Made by a program: the position numbers and the translations under genes
Part shown: positions 28,512-37,608 of the stretch, in pieces
Layout: each line of letters starts with the position of its first letter
How positions within the stretch are numbered: the first letter of the stretch is position 1
The notes under the pieces: model-generated
What the model saw: the letters and a program-made list of their open reading frames with translations, nothing else
Told to the model about the DNA's origin: nothing
Database searches by the model: none
Assembly (NCBI GenBank): GCA_947632195.1
Contig: CANROE010000007.1
Span: forward strand, 1 to 64,000
Length of the DNA stretch: 64,000 nucleotides
Source of the DNA: an uncultured Clostridia bacterium
GTDB lineage: Bacteria > Bacillota > Clostridia > Christensenellales > Borkfalkiaceae
Direction of reading: 5' to 3'

Positions 28512-29425
28512 ACGCTACCTCCCGCAAGAAGAGACAGGACCGCCATGCGCACCGAAAGCCCCGAAAGGACCTGATCTTCAATATAGCTCTGCGCTCCGTC
28601 TATGACTGCGCTCGTGAGCTCCACCCCCCTGTTGACGGGACCGGGGTGCAAAACGATCGCGCCCTTTTTCGCATGAGACAAAATTTGTTCATCCACGCCG
28701 TAATACTTTGCATACTCGCCGAGGGAGGGAAAATTGCCCGCCTTTTGCCGTTCGAGCTGGATCCGCAGCCCCATCACGGCGTCAACTCCCTCCACCGCCT
28801 CCTCGCGGGAAGTGCAGAGAATGGCGCCCTCCCGCTCCAAGCCCTCGGGCATGAGCGTTTTGGGGGCGAACAGCCTTACCTCCGCGCCGAGCTTTGTAAG
28901 CCCGTATAAGTTGCTCTTTGCAACGCGGGAATGGCGGATGTCCCCCAAAATGGCGACCTTTAAGCCCTTGATATCCCCGTAGTGTTCCTTTAACGTGAGC
29001 ATATCGAGAAGGGCCTGCGTGGGGTGTTCGTGAATGCCGTCGCCGCCGTTTATGACGTGCGCCTTCACCGTCTCCGCGAGCAGTTTGGGCGCGCCGCCCA
29101 TGGGGTGGCGGATGACGATGAAGTCATTTTTCATCGCGTCGAGGGTCTTTCCCGTGTCGACGAGGGTCTCCCCCTTCTGCACGGAGGAAGTCGCCACCGA
29201 GATATTGACGGTCTGCGCCCCCAAGTACTTTGCCGCGAGCTCGAAACTCGTTCGGGTGCGGGTGCTGTTCTCGTAGAAGAGAATAACGACCGACTTTCCT
29301 TCAAGCGCGGAGAACTGCTTTTCTCCCCGCTTTAAGGCGGCCTTGAAGGAAAGCCCCAAACCGAGAATTTCCCCGATCTCTTCCGCCGACAAGTCATAGA
29401 GCCCCAATAAGTCTTTTTTGTTCAC
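28508..29425 (-). CDS. pyrB: aspartate carbamoyltransferase, GTG start
   Basis: FYENSTRTRTSFELAAKYLG, HPTQALLDMLT; GTG at 29425 after GGGAGC; no ATG fits. Confidence 0.93.
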   Translation of the reverse strand: MNKKDLLGLYDLSAEEIGEILGLGLSFKAALKRGEKQFSALEGKSVVILFYENSTRTRTSFELAAKYLGAQTVNISVATSSVQKGETLVDTGKTLDAMKNDFIVIRHPMGGAPKLLAETVKAHVINGGDGIHEHPTQALLDMLTLKEHYGDIKGLKVAILGDIRHSRVAKSNLYGLTKLGAEVRLFAPKTLMPEGLEREGAILCTSREEAVEGVDAVMGLRIQLERQKAGNFPSLGEYAKYYGVDEQILSHAKKGAIVLHPGPVNRGVELTSAVIDGAQSYIEDQVLSGLSVRMAVLSLLAGGSV

Positions 29426-29448
29426 GCTATTTGCTCCCGAAATGGTTT

Positions 29449-30144
29449 TCAGCAGATCTGCGTCAAGGTGAAGTGCAGCTTGTCGCAGGAGGTGAGGTAG
29501 TATAAAATGCCGTTCTTTTCGCATTTGAGCGGGAAATATCCCGCGCCGTGGAGGTGTCCGAACACGACCTTGTCCGCCCTGTTCTCCTCGAACAGTCCGG
29601 TGAACACGGTGTCCTCCAACTTGACGTTGAAGGGGGGATAGTGAATGAGCACGATGAGCTCGTCCCCCTCGCTCCGCACCTTTTGGACCTCTTTGAAGGC
29701 GAGTTTGAACCGCTCCCCCTCGCGCAGGTAGAGCGCCATGTCGTGCTCGGTGAAATCCGCGCTGCCGGGGCATGTCCAGCCGCGCGAACCCGCGATGACG
29801 TATTTGCCGAGCTTGATACAGTCGTTCTGCAAGAAGTGGAAGGTATCATCGGGCGCGGAGGCGCGCACATGGGAAATGGCGCTCCACCAGAAGTCATGAT
29901 TGCCCCGAATGAACACTTTTTGTCCTTTGAGCGGTGCGAGCGATCTGAGGTCGAACGCCCCCTCTTCCAGATACATGCCCCACGAGGTATCTCCCCCGAT
30001 GAGGACGATATCTTCATCGGAGACTTTTTGCTCCCAATCGGCTTTGATTTTTTCAAAATGCCCCTCCCAGCCCGGGCCGAACACGTCCATCGGCTTGTTC
30101 ATGAGCCCCGAGAGGTGCAGATCGCTCACCGCAAACACCTTCAT
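29449..30144 (-). CDS. metallophosphoesterase
   Basis: FAVSDLHLSG, GGDTSWG, IRGNHDFWW, GHLHG. Confidence 0.92.
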   Translation of the reverse strand: MKVFAVSDLHLSGLMNKPMDVFGPGWEGHFEKIKADWEQKVSDEDIVLIGGDTSWGMYLEEGAFDLRSLAPLKGQKVFIRGNHDFWWSAISHVRASAPDDTFHFLQNDCIKLGKYVIAGSRGWTCPGSADFTEHDMALYLREGERFKLAFKEVQKVRSEGDELIVLIHYPPFNVKLEDTVFTGLFEENRADKVVFGHLHGAGYFPLKCEKNGILYYLTSCDKLHFTLTQIC

Positions 30145-30224
30145 ACCGAAGGCATTATAGCATAAACGCCCAAACTTGGCAAGCGTTAGAGCGGGGTGCC
30201 GACAGAAACCCTTGCTGTCCCAAA

Positions 30225-30362
30225 ATGTCATTTCGAGCGGCGCATTCTCAAATTGTCATTTCGACCGAAACGAGCAACGCGAGCGAAGTGGAGAAATCTC
30301 GCCTTTATTAAAATGCGGTAGAGACCCATTCGACTCCGCTTCGCTCCGCTCAACATGACGTA
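30225..30362. repeat. repeat A, full-length copy plus partial
   Basis: TGTCATTTCGACCGAAACGAGCAACGCGAGCGAAGTGGAGAAATCTCG...CAACATGACG. Confidence 0.85.
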
Positions 30363-30434
30363 TTTTAGAATACCGTTACGCTACCCTCACTGCCCCCGCC
30401 TTGACAAAAATTTCCCAAAAGTTTATACTTTTCG

Positions 30435-30460
30435 TGAGTAATTTTCCATTTTCATCCGTC
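30435..30460 (+). promoter_or_regulatory. candidate ECF-type sigma promoter (autoregulatory)
   Basis: TGAGTAATTTT...CGTCTTATTTG; first element to CGTC is 22 bp, identical to 59007-59032. Confidence 0.7.
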
Positions 30461-30482
30461 TTATTTGCGTAGGAGGTGCACG

Positions 30483-31037
30483 ATGACAGAAAACGGTGAA
30501 AGTAGCTACCGCCGCTATCTGCAAGGCGATCCCAACGCGCTCGAAGAACTCGTGCGCGCATACAGCGATGGGCTCACCCAATACGCCTACCTCTATGTGC
30601 GCAACTATGCTGCCGCCGAGGACGTCATGGAGGACTCCTTCGCCGCGCTCATTTTAAAGCGCAGACAGCTCCCCGACACGCTGCATTTTAAGGCGTATCT
30701 TTATAAAATCGCCAAAAATAAGTGTCTCGACTATCTGCGCTCCAAACGCCACGCGGAGCTCTCCCTCACGGGCTATGAAGAGGCGCTCGTCCGCGAGAAC
30801 GCCGAGCGCACCGCAGTCAACCGTATGCGGGACAGGCAGGTGTTCAAAGCCCTGCAAAGGCTGCCCAAGGACTACCGCGACGTGCTCTACTTCTCCTATT
30901 TTGACGGCTACAAGATCGCCGAGATCTGCGAGATGACGGGAAAAAGCCGCAAAAAGGTGTACAACCTCCTCGCGAGGGCCAAAACCGCCCTCAAAGAAAT
31001 TCTCTTAAAGGAAGGATTCGGCTATGATGACCTATGA
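30483..31037 (+). CDS. sigma-70 family (ECF-type) RNA polymerase sigma factor
   Basis: YLYVRNYAAAEDVMEDSFAALI (region 2), LPKDYRDVLYFSYFDGYKIAEICEMTGKSRKKVYNLLARAKTAL (region 4); SD GGAGG. Confidence 0.92.
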   Translation: MTENGESSYRRYLQGDPNALEELVRAYSDGLTQYAYLYVRNYAAAEDVMEDSFAALILKRRQLPDTLHFKAYLYKIAKNKCLDYLRSKRHAELSLTGYEEALVRENAERTAVNRMRDRQVFKALQRLPKDYRDVLYFSYFDGYKIAEICEMTGKSRKKVYNLLARAKTALKEILLKEGFGYDDL

Positions 31038-33000
31038 TAATTACGACAAACGGGTGGATAAAATTCTCGAAAAGGCGGACGCGGAGAAGAAACGGAAAAA
31101 GAAACTCAGGATCGCGCTCATCTCCGCCTTCTCCACAGTGGCGGTGTACCTCCTTGCCCTCAATCTGACCCTCTTTGTCCCCTACACCGTCGGCGGATAC
31201 GACCTTTCCGCCTATGCGGGGAGCGAATATTACGCCCTCATGGACGAGATCGGCTCCCTCAACTGCTCCAAACCCCGCAAAACAAACAATTTGGAAAAGC
31301 TCGCGGAAATGGCGCTCGCCCCCCTCTTCGGCGGCGGCTACGCCGCGCCCGATGTCGACGAAGACGGAAATATACCCGAGTCGCCCTCCTCGGGCGGAAT
31401 TATCGTCGAAGAGGACCCGCCCACCTCGGACGAACACTATGAGGAAGTGACGAACAACCAGGTTGAAGGCGTTGTGGAGGGCGACCTCTTGAAACGGAGC
31501 GACAAATACCTCTACTATCTGAGTTATGTCCCCGCGACCCATTATATAAATGATGTCCTCGCAGACGAAAACGGGGAGCCCATCTTGGACGAAAACGGCG
31601 ACAAGCAGGTTTTGCCCGACCGTACCGACCCCGCCAAACTCATCCTCAATATTTACGCCATAAACGGCGAAAAAGTGAAAACGTATGAGATTTCGGACGA
31701 TTTCTACGCCTACAACGGCTACGGCGAGCGGCGGGAGATGTATTTGACCGAGGACTGCACCAAACTTCTCATCCTCGTCCCCTACTACGACACAGACGCG
31801 AAGGCGCTCTTTACCCGCATTCTCGGGATCGACGTCTCCGACCCTTCCTCTCCCCGCGAATTTGCAAAGGTCTCCGTCTCGGGCGACTACGTCTCCTCCC
31901 GCCTCGTGGGGAATACGCTACTTCTCGTCAGCAACTTTACGGTGAGAAGAGACCCCGACTTTGCAGAACAAAAACAATATCTGCCCGCAGTGGACGGAGA
32001 AATTCTGCCCATGGAGAACATCGTTCTGCCCGAAAGCCCGACAAGTGCGCGCTATACCGTGATCACTTCCTTTGCGGCGGACGTTTTGACCGCCAACGCG
32101 AGCCTTGCCTACTTCGACTTCTCGGAGGAAGTTTACGTCTCGGCAGAGAACATCTACACCACGCGGTCCTATCGCAAGGCATTTGAATTTGAATATGAGG
32201 TAGTCAACGGCCCTGACAAATACTACCGCAACATGACGGAGATCGCCCGCACCGCATACGACGGCAGGAGTCTTACCTACTGCGGCGAGATGACGGCGTT
32301 CGGCAGCATCGTCGACCAATATTCCCTCGACGAACACAAGGGCGTTCTTCGCGTCGTGACGACGGGCGACGAGCCGACCTGCAACCTCTACTGCTTCGAC
32401 CTTTCAAACTTCAAGCAAATCGCCGCCGTGGAGGACTTTGCGCCCGAGGGCGAGAGCGTGAAATCGGTGCGCTTTGACGGAGACACCGCCTATGTCTGCA
32501 CGGCGAAAGTGACATACTATGAGGTGCTCGACCCCGTGTTCGAGTTCGATCTGAGCGATTACAGCCACATCACTTACAAGCACACGGGCACGATCCCGGG
32601 GTATTCTTTGAGCCTTATCAAGTTTTTCGACGGGACGCTGCTCGGAATCGGCTATGGGGACGGGTTCGACGAACTCAAAATAGAAGTTTACGCCTCGGAC
32701 GAAGAGAAGGTGACCTCGCTTTGCGAATTTAAGCTGGCGGCGGAGTTTTCCTCCCGATTCAAAGCCTACTTCATCGACGCGGAGAGCGGGCTCGTTGGCT
32801 TGCAAGTGGGCGCGGACGGCGAACATAAGAGCGGGTATCTCTTGCTGCGGTTTGACGGCTACAACCTCGTGGAACTTATGACGGTGGAGGACGTCGGCGC
32901 ACAGCCCGATGACGCCCGTGCCTGCTATGTGAACGGCACGCTGTACATCTTCGGCCACACGAATACCGGCGAATGCGTTTTGAAGATGGTTGAGGTATGA
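31024..33000 (+). CDS. membrane-anchored beta-propeller protein (COG4880-like)
   Basis: short cytosolic N-term, TM at ~28-55, then NQVEGVVEGDLLKRSDKYLYYLS...; overlaps the sigma gene by 14 bp. Confidence 0.82.
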   Translation: MMTYDNYDKRVDKILEKADAEKKRKKKLRIALISAFSTVAVYLLALNLTLFVPYTVGGYDLSAYAGSEYYALMDEIGSLNCSKPRKTNNLEKLAEMALAPLFGGGYAAPDVDEDGNIPESPSSGGIIVEEDPPTSDEHYEEVTNNQVEGVVEGDLLKRSDKYLYYLSYVPATHYINDVLADENGEPILDENGDKQVLPDRTDPAKLILNIYAINGEKVKTYEISDDFYAYNGYGERREMYLTEDCTKLLILVPYYDTDAKALFTRILGIDVSDPSSPREFAKVSVSGDYVSSRLVGNTLLLVSNFTVRRDPDFAEQKQYLPAVDGEILPMENIVLPESPTSARYTVITSFAADVLTANASLAYFDFSEEVYVSAENIYTTRSYRKAFEFEYEVVNGPDKYYRNMTEIARTAYDGRSLTYCGEMTAFGSIVDQYSLDEHKGVLRVVTTGDEPTCNLYCFDLSNFKQIAAVEDFAPEGESVKSVRFDGDTAYVCTAKVTYYEVLDPVFEFDLSDYSHITYKHTGTIPGYSLSLIKFFDGTLLGIGYGDGFDELKIEVYASDEEKVTSLCEFKLAAEFSSRFKAYFIDAESGLVGLQVGADGEHKSGYLLLRFDGYNLVELMTVEDVGAQPDDARACYVNGTLYIFGHTNTGECVLKMVEV

Positions 33001-33017
33001 GGTAATTTTTCTCTTTT

Positions 33018-33345
33018 CCTTGCCCACCCTCGAGGGGTGGGTGGCACGCGCAACGCGAGTGACGGAAGGGGTGTTGCATAATTAGAAATGACACCCCCTC
33101 AGTCACTTCGTGACAGCTCCCCCTCAAGGGGCAGCCAAGTAAAGCCTTTCCTAAATTACGTCACTCTGCCCCGCCCGCACGTTCTATGTTGTCGAAGGGC
33201 GGCACGAGCCGCAGGCGAAGTAGCGTAGTCGATACATCTCTACCTTAGTTTGTATAATGTGAGATTTCTCCACGCGCTACGCTTGGTCGAAATGACATAG
33301 TATTTTAAATTGTCATGTCGAGCGTAGTCGAGACATCTCATCCTT
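33018..33345. repeat. repeat B (33018-33140) and repeat A (33180-33345) cluster
   Basis: CCCACCCTCGAGGGGTGGG..GTCACTTCGTGACAGCTCCCCCTCAAGGGG; GATTTCTCC..TCGAAATGACA; TGTCATGTCGAG..GAGACATCTC. Confidence 0.85.
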
Positions 33346-33383
33346 AGTTTTCATTAAGAAACGAAGACTACCAAACCTCATAC

Positions 33384-33416
33384 GAAAAAGCCTCCCGAAA
33401 ACGGGAGGCTTTGTGT
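33384..33416 (-). terminator. terminator of rplU-rpmA
   Basis: AAAGCCTCCCGAAAACGGGAGGCTTT hairpin. Confidence 0.75.
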
Positions 33417-33698
33417 TTACGCTTCTTTTACTTCTTCAATGACTGCCTGCTTTTTGTCTCTGCCCAAACGCTTGAAACGGACGACACCGTCCTTCAAAGC
33501 AAACAGGGTATCGTCGCCGCCGATGCCGACGTTCTCACCGGGATGGATCTTCGTGCCGCGCTGGCGGACAATGATCGTGCCCGCGTGTACGAGCTGGCCG
33601 TCCTGCCGCTTGACGCCGAGGCGCTTTGCGTTACTGTCTCTGCCGTTGTGCGAAGAGCCGGTACCCTTTTTATGAGCGAATAATGCGATAAAAAACAT
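33417..33698 (-). CDS. rpmA: 50S ribosomal protein L27
   Basis: [41 protein letters not shown]. Confidence 0.97.
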   Translation of the reverse strand: MFFIALFAHKKGTGSSHNGRDSNAKRLGVKRQDGQLVHAGTIIVRQRGTKIHPGENVGIGGDDTLFALKDGVVRFKRLGRDKKQAVIEEVKEA

Positions 33699-33751
33699 TT
33701 TTCTTTCTCCTTTTTTGAAAAATTCTCGGGCAAATGCCCCTTTGCGGCAGA

Positions 33752-34057
33752 TCAGAGCGTGATGCTCTCGATCTTGACCTGCGTGAACGGTTGACGGTGA
33801 CCTTGCTTTTTGCGCTCGTTCTTCTTGGACTTGTACTTAAAGACGATGATCTTTTTGAACTTATCCTGCGCTTCGACTTTTGCGGTGACTTTTGCGCCCT
33901 CGGCTTCCTTGCCGACCTTCACGCCGTCGTCTCCGCCCACCATGAGCACGTTGAAAGTGACTTCGTCGCCCACATTTGCCTTGAGCTTTTCCACTCTCAC
34001 CACGTCGCCCTCGGAAACCTTATACTGCTTTCCGCCGTTTTCGATGATCGCGTACAT
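33752..34057 (-). CDS. rplU: 50S ribosomal protein L21
   Basis: [25 protein letters not shown]. Confidence 0.97.
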   Translation of the reverse strand: MYAIIENGGKQYKVSEGDVVRVEKLKANVGDEVTFNVLMVGGDDGVKVGKEAEGAKVTAKVEAQDKFKKIIVFKYKSKKNERKKQGHRQPFTQVKIESITL

Positions 34058-34148
34058 TTTCTGTACCTCCTTATAGGTCTCGCAAGGCATCTTAGGCGGC
34101 TCTCTGTTTCAAAAACGCTTTGTGCCCGTCCTTAGCGACTCGTTATCC
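34058..34148 (-). ncRNA. probable L21 leader RNA
   Basis: ~85-nt leader downstream of minus-strand TTGACA-17-TAAATT, directly before rplU; identity not tested by covariance model. Confidence 0.45.
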
Positions 34149-34233
34149 AATTTATCACAGGACAAGGGAAATGTCAAGCGGTTTTGCATAGGAAACGCAA
34201 TTTTTCTCAAACTACCCTCAAAGGAGACAAATT

Positions 34234-34677
34234 ATGGCTTTCAAAAAGAGCGAAGAGATACTTTCGGAGGTCCACCGCAACTGTCAGCTTGCGCTGCAAT
34301 CGATTTCGGACATTCTGCCCGAGGCGGAGGACGGCGACGTGAGAGAGGAACTTCTGCGCCAGCACGACGAATACGAGCACATGTGCGGAAGAGCGGCGAT
34401 CCTCGCAAAGGACAAGAACATCGAACTCAAAGATCCGGGACCCATTAAAAAGGCGATGATGTGGAGCAGCATTAAAATGAGCACCATGACGGACAATTCC
34501 CGCGCGCATATTTCGGAGATGATGGCGCAGGGCACCGTGATGGGAATTACGGCGATCAAATCGAGCCTTGCGGACATGAGCGACGAGGAAGAGGACGAGG
34601 ATATCCGCAAACTCGCCGAGGACGTGCTGCAAATGGAAGAACGCTTTGAAGAAATTTGGAAGAAACTGATAAAGTAG
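34234..34677 (+). CDS. hypothetical helical protein
   Basis: 147 aa, AUG with upstream AAAGGAGA; no family recognised. Confidence 0.6.
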   Translation: MAFKKSEEILSEVHRNCQLALQSISDILPEAEDGDVREELLRQHDEYEHMCGRAAILAKDKNIELKDPGPIKKAMMWSSIKMSTMTDNSRAHISEMMAQGTVMGITAIKSSLADMSDEEEDEDIRKLAEDVLQMEERFEEIWKKLIK

Positions 34678-34699
34678 TTTCGCACAATTCTTTGCTCGT

Positions 34700-35120
34700 G
34701 CCACCCCTTGGCTCCCCCTTGGAGGGGGAGCTGTCACCGCAGGTGACTGAGGGGGTGTCACTTCGGAAATAATTGTGCGAGGAAACCTTCCTCCTGCATC
34801 AACCGAGTTGCTCTCTCATTCGCTATGCTCAAACAATAAGCCGTAAGCATGCGGCAAATTGTGGGCGCTGCCGCAGGGGCGCCCTGCTCCGCGCAGTGGA
34901 TTTATTCACGAAAAATCTTTTGCTTGCGCACATAGTGTTGGAACGCAAAACGCCTTTCCAAAAATGTCATGTCGAGCCACCGAGGAACGAGGTGTGTCGA
35001 GACATCTCATCCGCATTATAACAAGGCGAGATTTCTCGACTCCACTTCGTTCCGCTCGAAATGACAGATGAAGAAACGCGGGGCGAAATGACAGATGAAG
35101 AAACACCGGGCGAAATGACA
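34700..35120. repeat. repeat B (34712-34765) and repeat A (34965-35120)
   Basis: GGCTCCCCCTTGGAGGGGGAGCTGTCACCGCAGGTGACTGAGGGGGTGTC; TGTCATGTCGAG..TCGAAATGACA with two extra GAAATGACAGATGAAGAAAC units. Confidence 0.85.
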
Positions 35121-35142
35121 ATTAGCAACGCAAAACAAAATC

Positions 35143-35184
35143 AATCTGCGGCGCCGAGGGCAAAAGCCCTCGGCGCCGCAGATT
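35143..35184 (-). terminator. strong palindromic terminator of thrC
   Basis: AATCTGCGGCGCCGAGGGC-aaaa-GCCCTCGGCGCCGCAGATT. Confidence 0.8.
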
Positions 35185-35197
35185 ATTTCTCTTTCCT

Positions 35198-36694
35198 TCA
35201 TTCTCCAATAAAATTCAGCACTTCTTCAAAAATTTTATCGGGAGACACCACCGTTTTAAAGCGCGGCGGCTTGTAGCGGAGCGCCTTCAAACTCTCGGGC
35301 ACCTTCATTGCCGTGATGAGATGAATGCGCTTGATTCCCTTGAAACTGTCCTTCACATCGTTGCCTGTGAGCGCATAATACACCGCCTGCGGGAATTTAT
35401 AGGGGCTCGCCGTGCTCACCACCACCATGGGACGCTGCTCGGCGTTCGTATCCTCGGCGCGCTTGCGGCAATAGCTGCGCGCAACGTGCATCGCCACCCC
35501 CGTGTGCGTATCGAGCGGATAGTTGAATTCCTCAAAGAACTCATAGACGCACTCCACCGTGTCCTCTTCGTTTGCATAGCCCGCAAAGAAGGTCGCCCCG
35601 AGCGCTTTCAGCTCCTCGGCACGGATGGAATACCGCCCCGGATTGGCAAGCGAGCGCATGCGCTCGACGGTGAGCGCGCTGTCTCTGCCCGAGATCTCGA
35701 AGATCAGCCGCTCCAAATTGGACGACACCAGAATGTCCATCGAGGGAGACATCGTACGGAAGAAGGGACGCTTTTTGTCGTACGTTCCCTTGTTGAAAAA
35801 GTCGGTGAGCACGTTGTTGCGGTTGGAGGCGCACACGAGGGTCCCGACGGGAAGTCCCATACGTTTTGCATAATAGCCCGCCAGAATGTTGCCGAAATTG
35901 CCCGTGGGCACGGCAAAGTCCACACGATCGCCCTGTGCGATCTGCCCTGAACTCACAAGGTCGCAATAGGCGGAGAAGTAGTAAGCGATCTGCGGCACGA
36001 GGCGGCCGATGTTGATACTGTTTGCGGAGGAGAGTACGACCCCCCTCTCTTTGAGCTTGTCCCTCATTTCCTGCGAGCGGAAGATCTTCTTCACCGCCGC
36101 CTGGCAGTCGTCGAAGTTGCCCTTGACGCCGACCACGTCGACATTGTCGCCGTCCTGCGTCACCATCTGCAATTTCTGCATTTTGGACACCCCTTCCTCG
36201 GGGTAGAATACGGCGACTTTTACGCCTGGCGCGTCGCGGAACCCTTCAAGCGCAGCTTTGCCCGTATCGCCGCTCGTGGCGGCAAGAACGAGGACTTCCT
36301 CCTTCACGCCGAGCAGATCGCAGCTTTTGCGCAGAAGATACGGGAGCACGCAGAGCGCCATGTCCTTGAAGGCGCAGGTGGGGCCGTGGAAGAGTTCCAA
36401 AAGAAAGAGCCCCTCCTCGATTTTAACGAGCGGCGCGGGGTCGTCGCTTTCAAACTGTGCGTAAGCGGTCTCCAAAGCGTGCAAGAGCTCATCGGGCGGG
36501 AACTCGTCGAAAAATTTTGCAATGATGAATGCGGCGCGTTCGGGGTAGCTCATGCCGAGCATGGCGCTTAGTTCCTCTGCGGAAACGGACGGAATGACCT
36601 CGGGAACGAAGAGCCCGCCGCCTTCCGCCATTCCGCGCACGATCGCCTCGGGGGCTGAGACCGCCGCGCCCCCTCTTGTGTTGATAAATTTCAT
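35198..36694 (-). CDS. thrC: threonine synthase
   Basis: HGPTCAFKDMA, VLAATSGDTGKAALEGF, NSINIGRLVPQ. Confidence 0.96.
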   Translation of the reverse strand: MKFINTRGGAAVSAPEAIVRGMAEGGGLFVPEVIPSVSAEELSAMLGMSYPERAAFIIAKFFDEFPPDELLHALETAYAQFESDDPAPLVKIEEGLFLLELFHGPTCAFKDMALCVLPYLLRKSCDLLGVKEEVLVLAATSGDTGKAALEGFRDAPGVKVAVFYPEEGVSKMQKLQMVTQDGDNVDVVGVKGNFDDCQAAVKKIFRSQEMRDKLKERGVVLSSANSINIGRLVPQIAYYFSAYCDLVSSGQIAQGDRVDFAVPTGNFGNILAGYYAKRMGLPVGTLVCASNRNNVLTDFFNKGTYDKKRPFFRTMSPSMDILVSSNLERLIFEISGRDSALTVERMRSLANPGRYSIRAEELKALGATFFAGYANEEDTVECVYEFFEEFNYPLDTHTGVAMHVARSYCRKRAEDTNAEQRPMVVVSTASPYKFPQAVYYALTGNDVKDSFKGIKRIHLITAMKVPESLKALRYKPPRFKTVVSPDKIFEEVLNFIGE

Positions 36695-36867
36695 GATCCC
36701 TCCATATTTTTCTCTTTTTACATGCCTAAACCGTCCCGACGCGCGGGACGGCTCAATATGAATTTTTTCGGACGTTATTAGGCCGCCCCGTAGGTGGGCA
36801 GAACCCTTGCTGCCCCGCGTGGGCGGGTTTTTGCAAGCGAAATGAACTGAAATGGGGCGTATTTATT

Positions 36868-37002
36868 CTGTCATTTCGTCCCGCGTTTCTTCATCTGTCA
36901 TTTCGAGCGGAACAAAGTGGAGTCGAGAAATCTCGCCTTGTTTATCATGCGGATGAGCTGTCTCGACTGCGGCTAACGCCTTCGCTCGACATGACATTTA
37001 AA
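36868..37002. repeat. repeat A, full-length
   Basis: TGTCATTTCGAGCGGAACAAAGTGGAGTCGAGAAATCTCG...CTCGACATGACA. Confidence 0.85.
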
Positions 37003-37061
37003 GAATGGCTTCGATGGTTTCCCAAATTACTGCGCCAGCAAAAGATTTTTCGTGAACTTTC

Positions 37062-37469
37062 TCAGATATATTTCTTCGCGAATTCGGGGAGTTCTTCCTC
37101 GGTGCAGCTGCATGTGACAAAGAGTTGCAGGTTGCGCATGTCCGCCACTTTTTCAAGCATGTAGAAGATCTGCGCCATGTCCTTGATGGCCTTGCCCGCA
37201 ATGCGCGCTACGCCGTCTACAAACACATACTCGTTGTCGTAGCTGCCCGCGATCACGCCCTTGATAAAGCCGCAGAGCGCATCCTCGCCCGCCACATTAT
37301 AATCGGTAACATCGATAAAACGCACCTCGCGCTTTAAATCGTACATGTAACGCTTAGTGTCTGTGATGAAAACCAAATGCCCCTTGGCAACGGCCACCGC
37401 GTCGTTCGCAGCGTCGATGATCCTCTTCGTTTTTCCGCTCCCTTTGGGTCCGCATATGATTTTGATCAT
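37062..37469 (-). CDS. P-loop ATP-binding protein, hypothetical
   Basis: MIKIICGPKGSGKTKRI Walker A; start at 37469. Confidence 0.6.
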   Translation of the reverse strand: MIKIICGPKGSGKTKRIIDAANDAVAVAKGHLVFITDTKRYMYDLKREVRFIDVTDYNVAGEDALCGFIKGVIAGSYDNEYVFVDGVARIAGKAIKDMAQIFYMLEKVADMRNLQLFVTCSCTEEELPEFAKKYI

Positions 37470-37608
37470 GATAACCTCCTGATGCGCCTTTAGCGCCTTT
37501 GATATTTCTATTGTAACAAGTTTCGGAAAACTTTTCAAGAGGTTTTTGAAAAATTTTTTCCTCAATTTATCACTTGCCGCCATTGTGGCGGCAGACGCCC
37601 TTTGCCGC

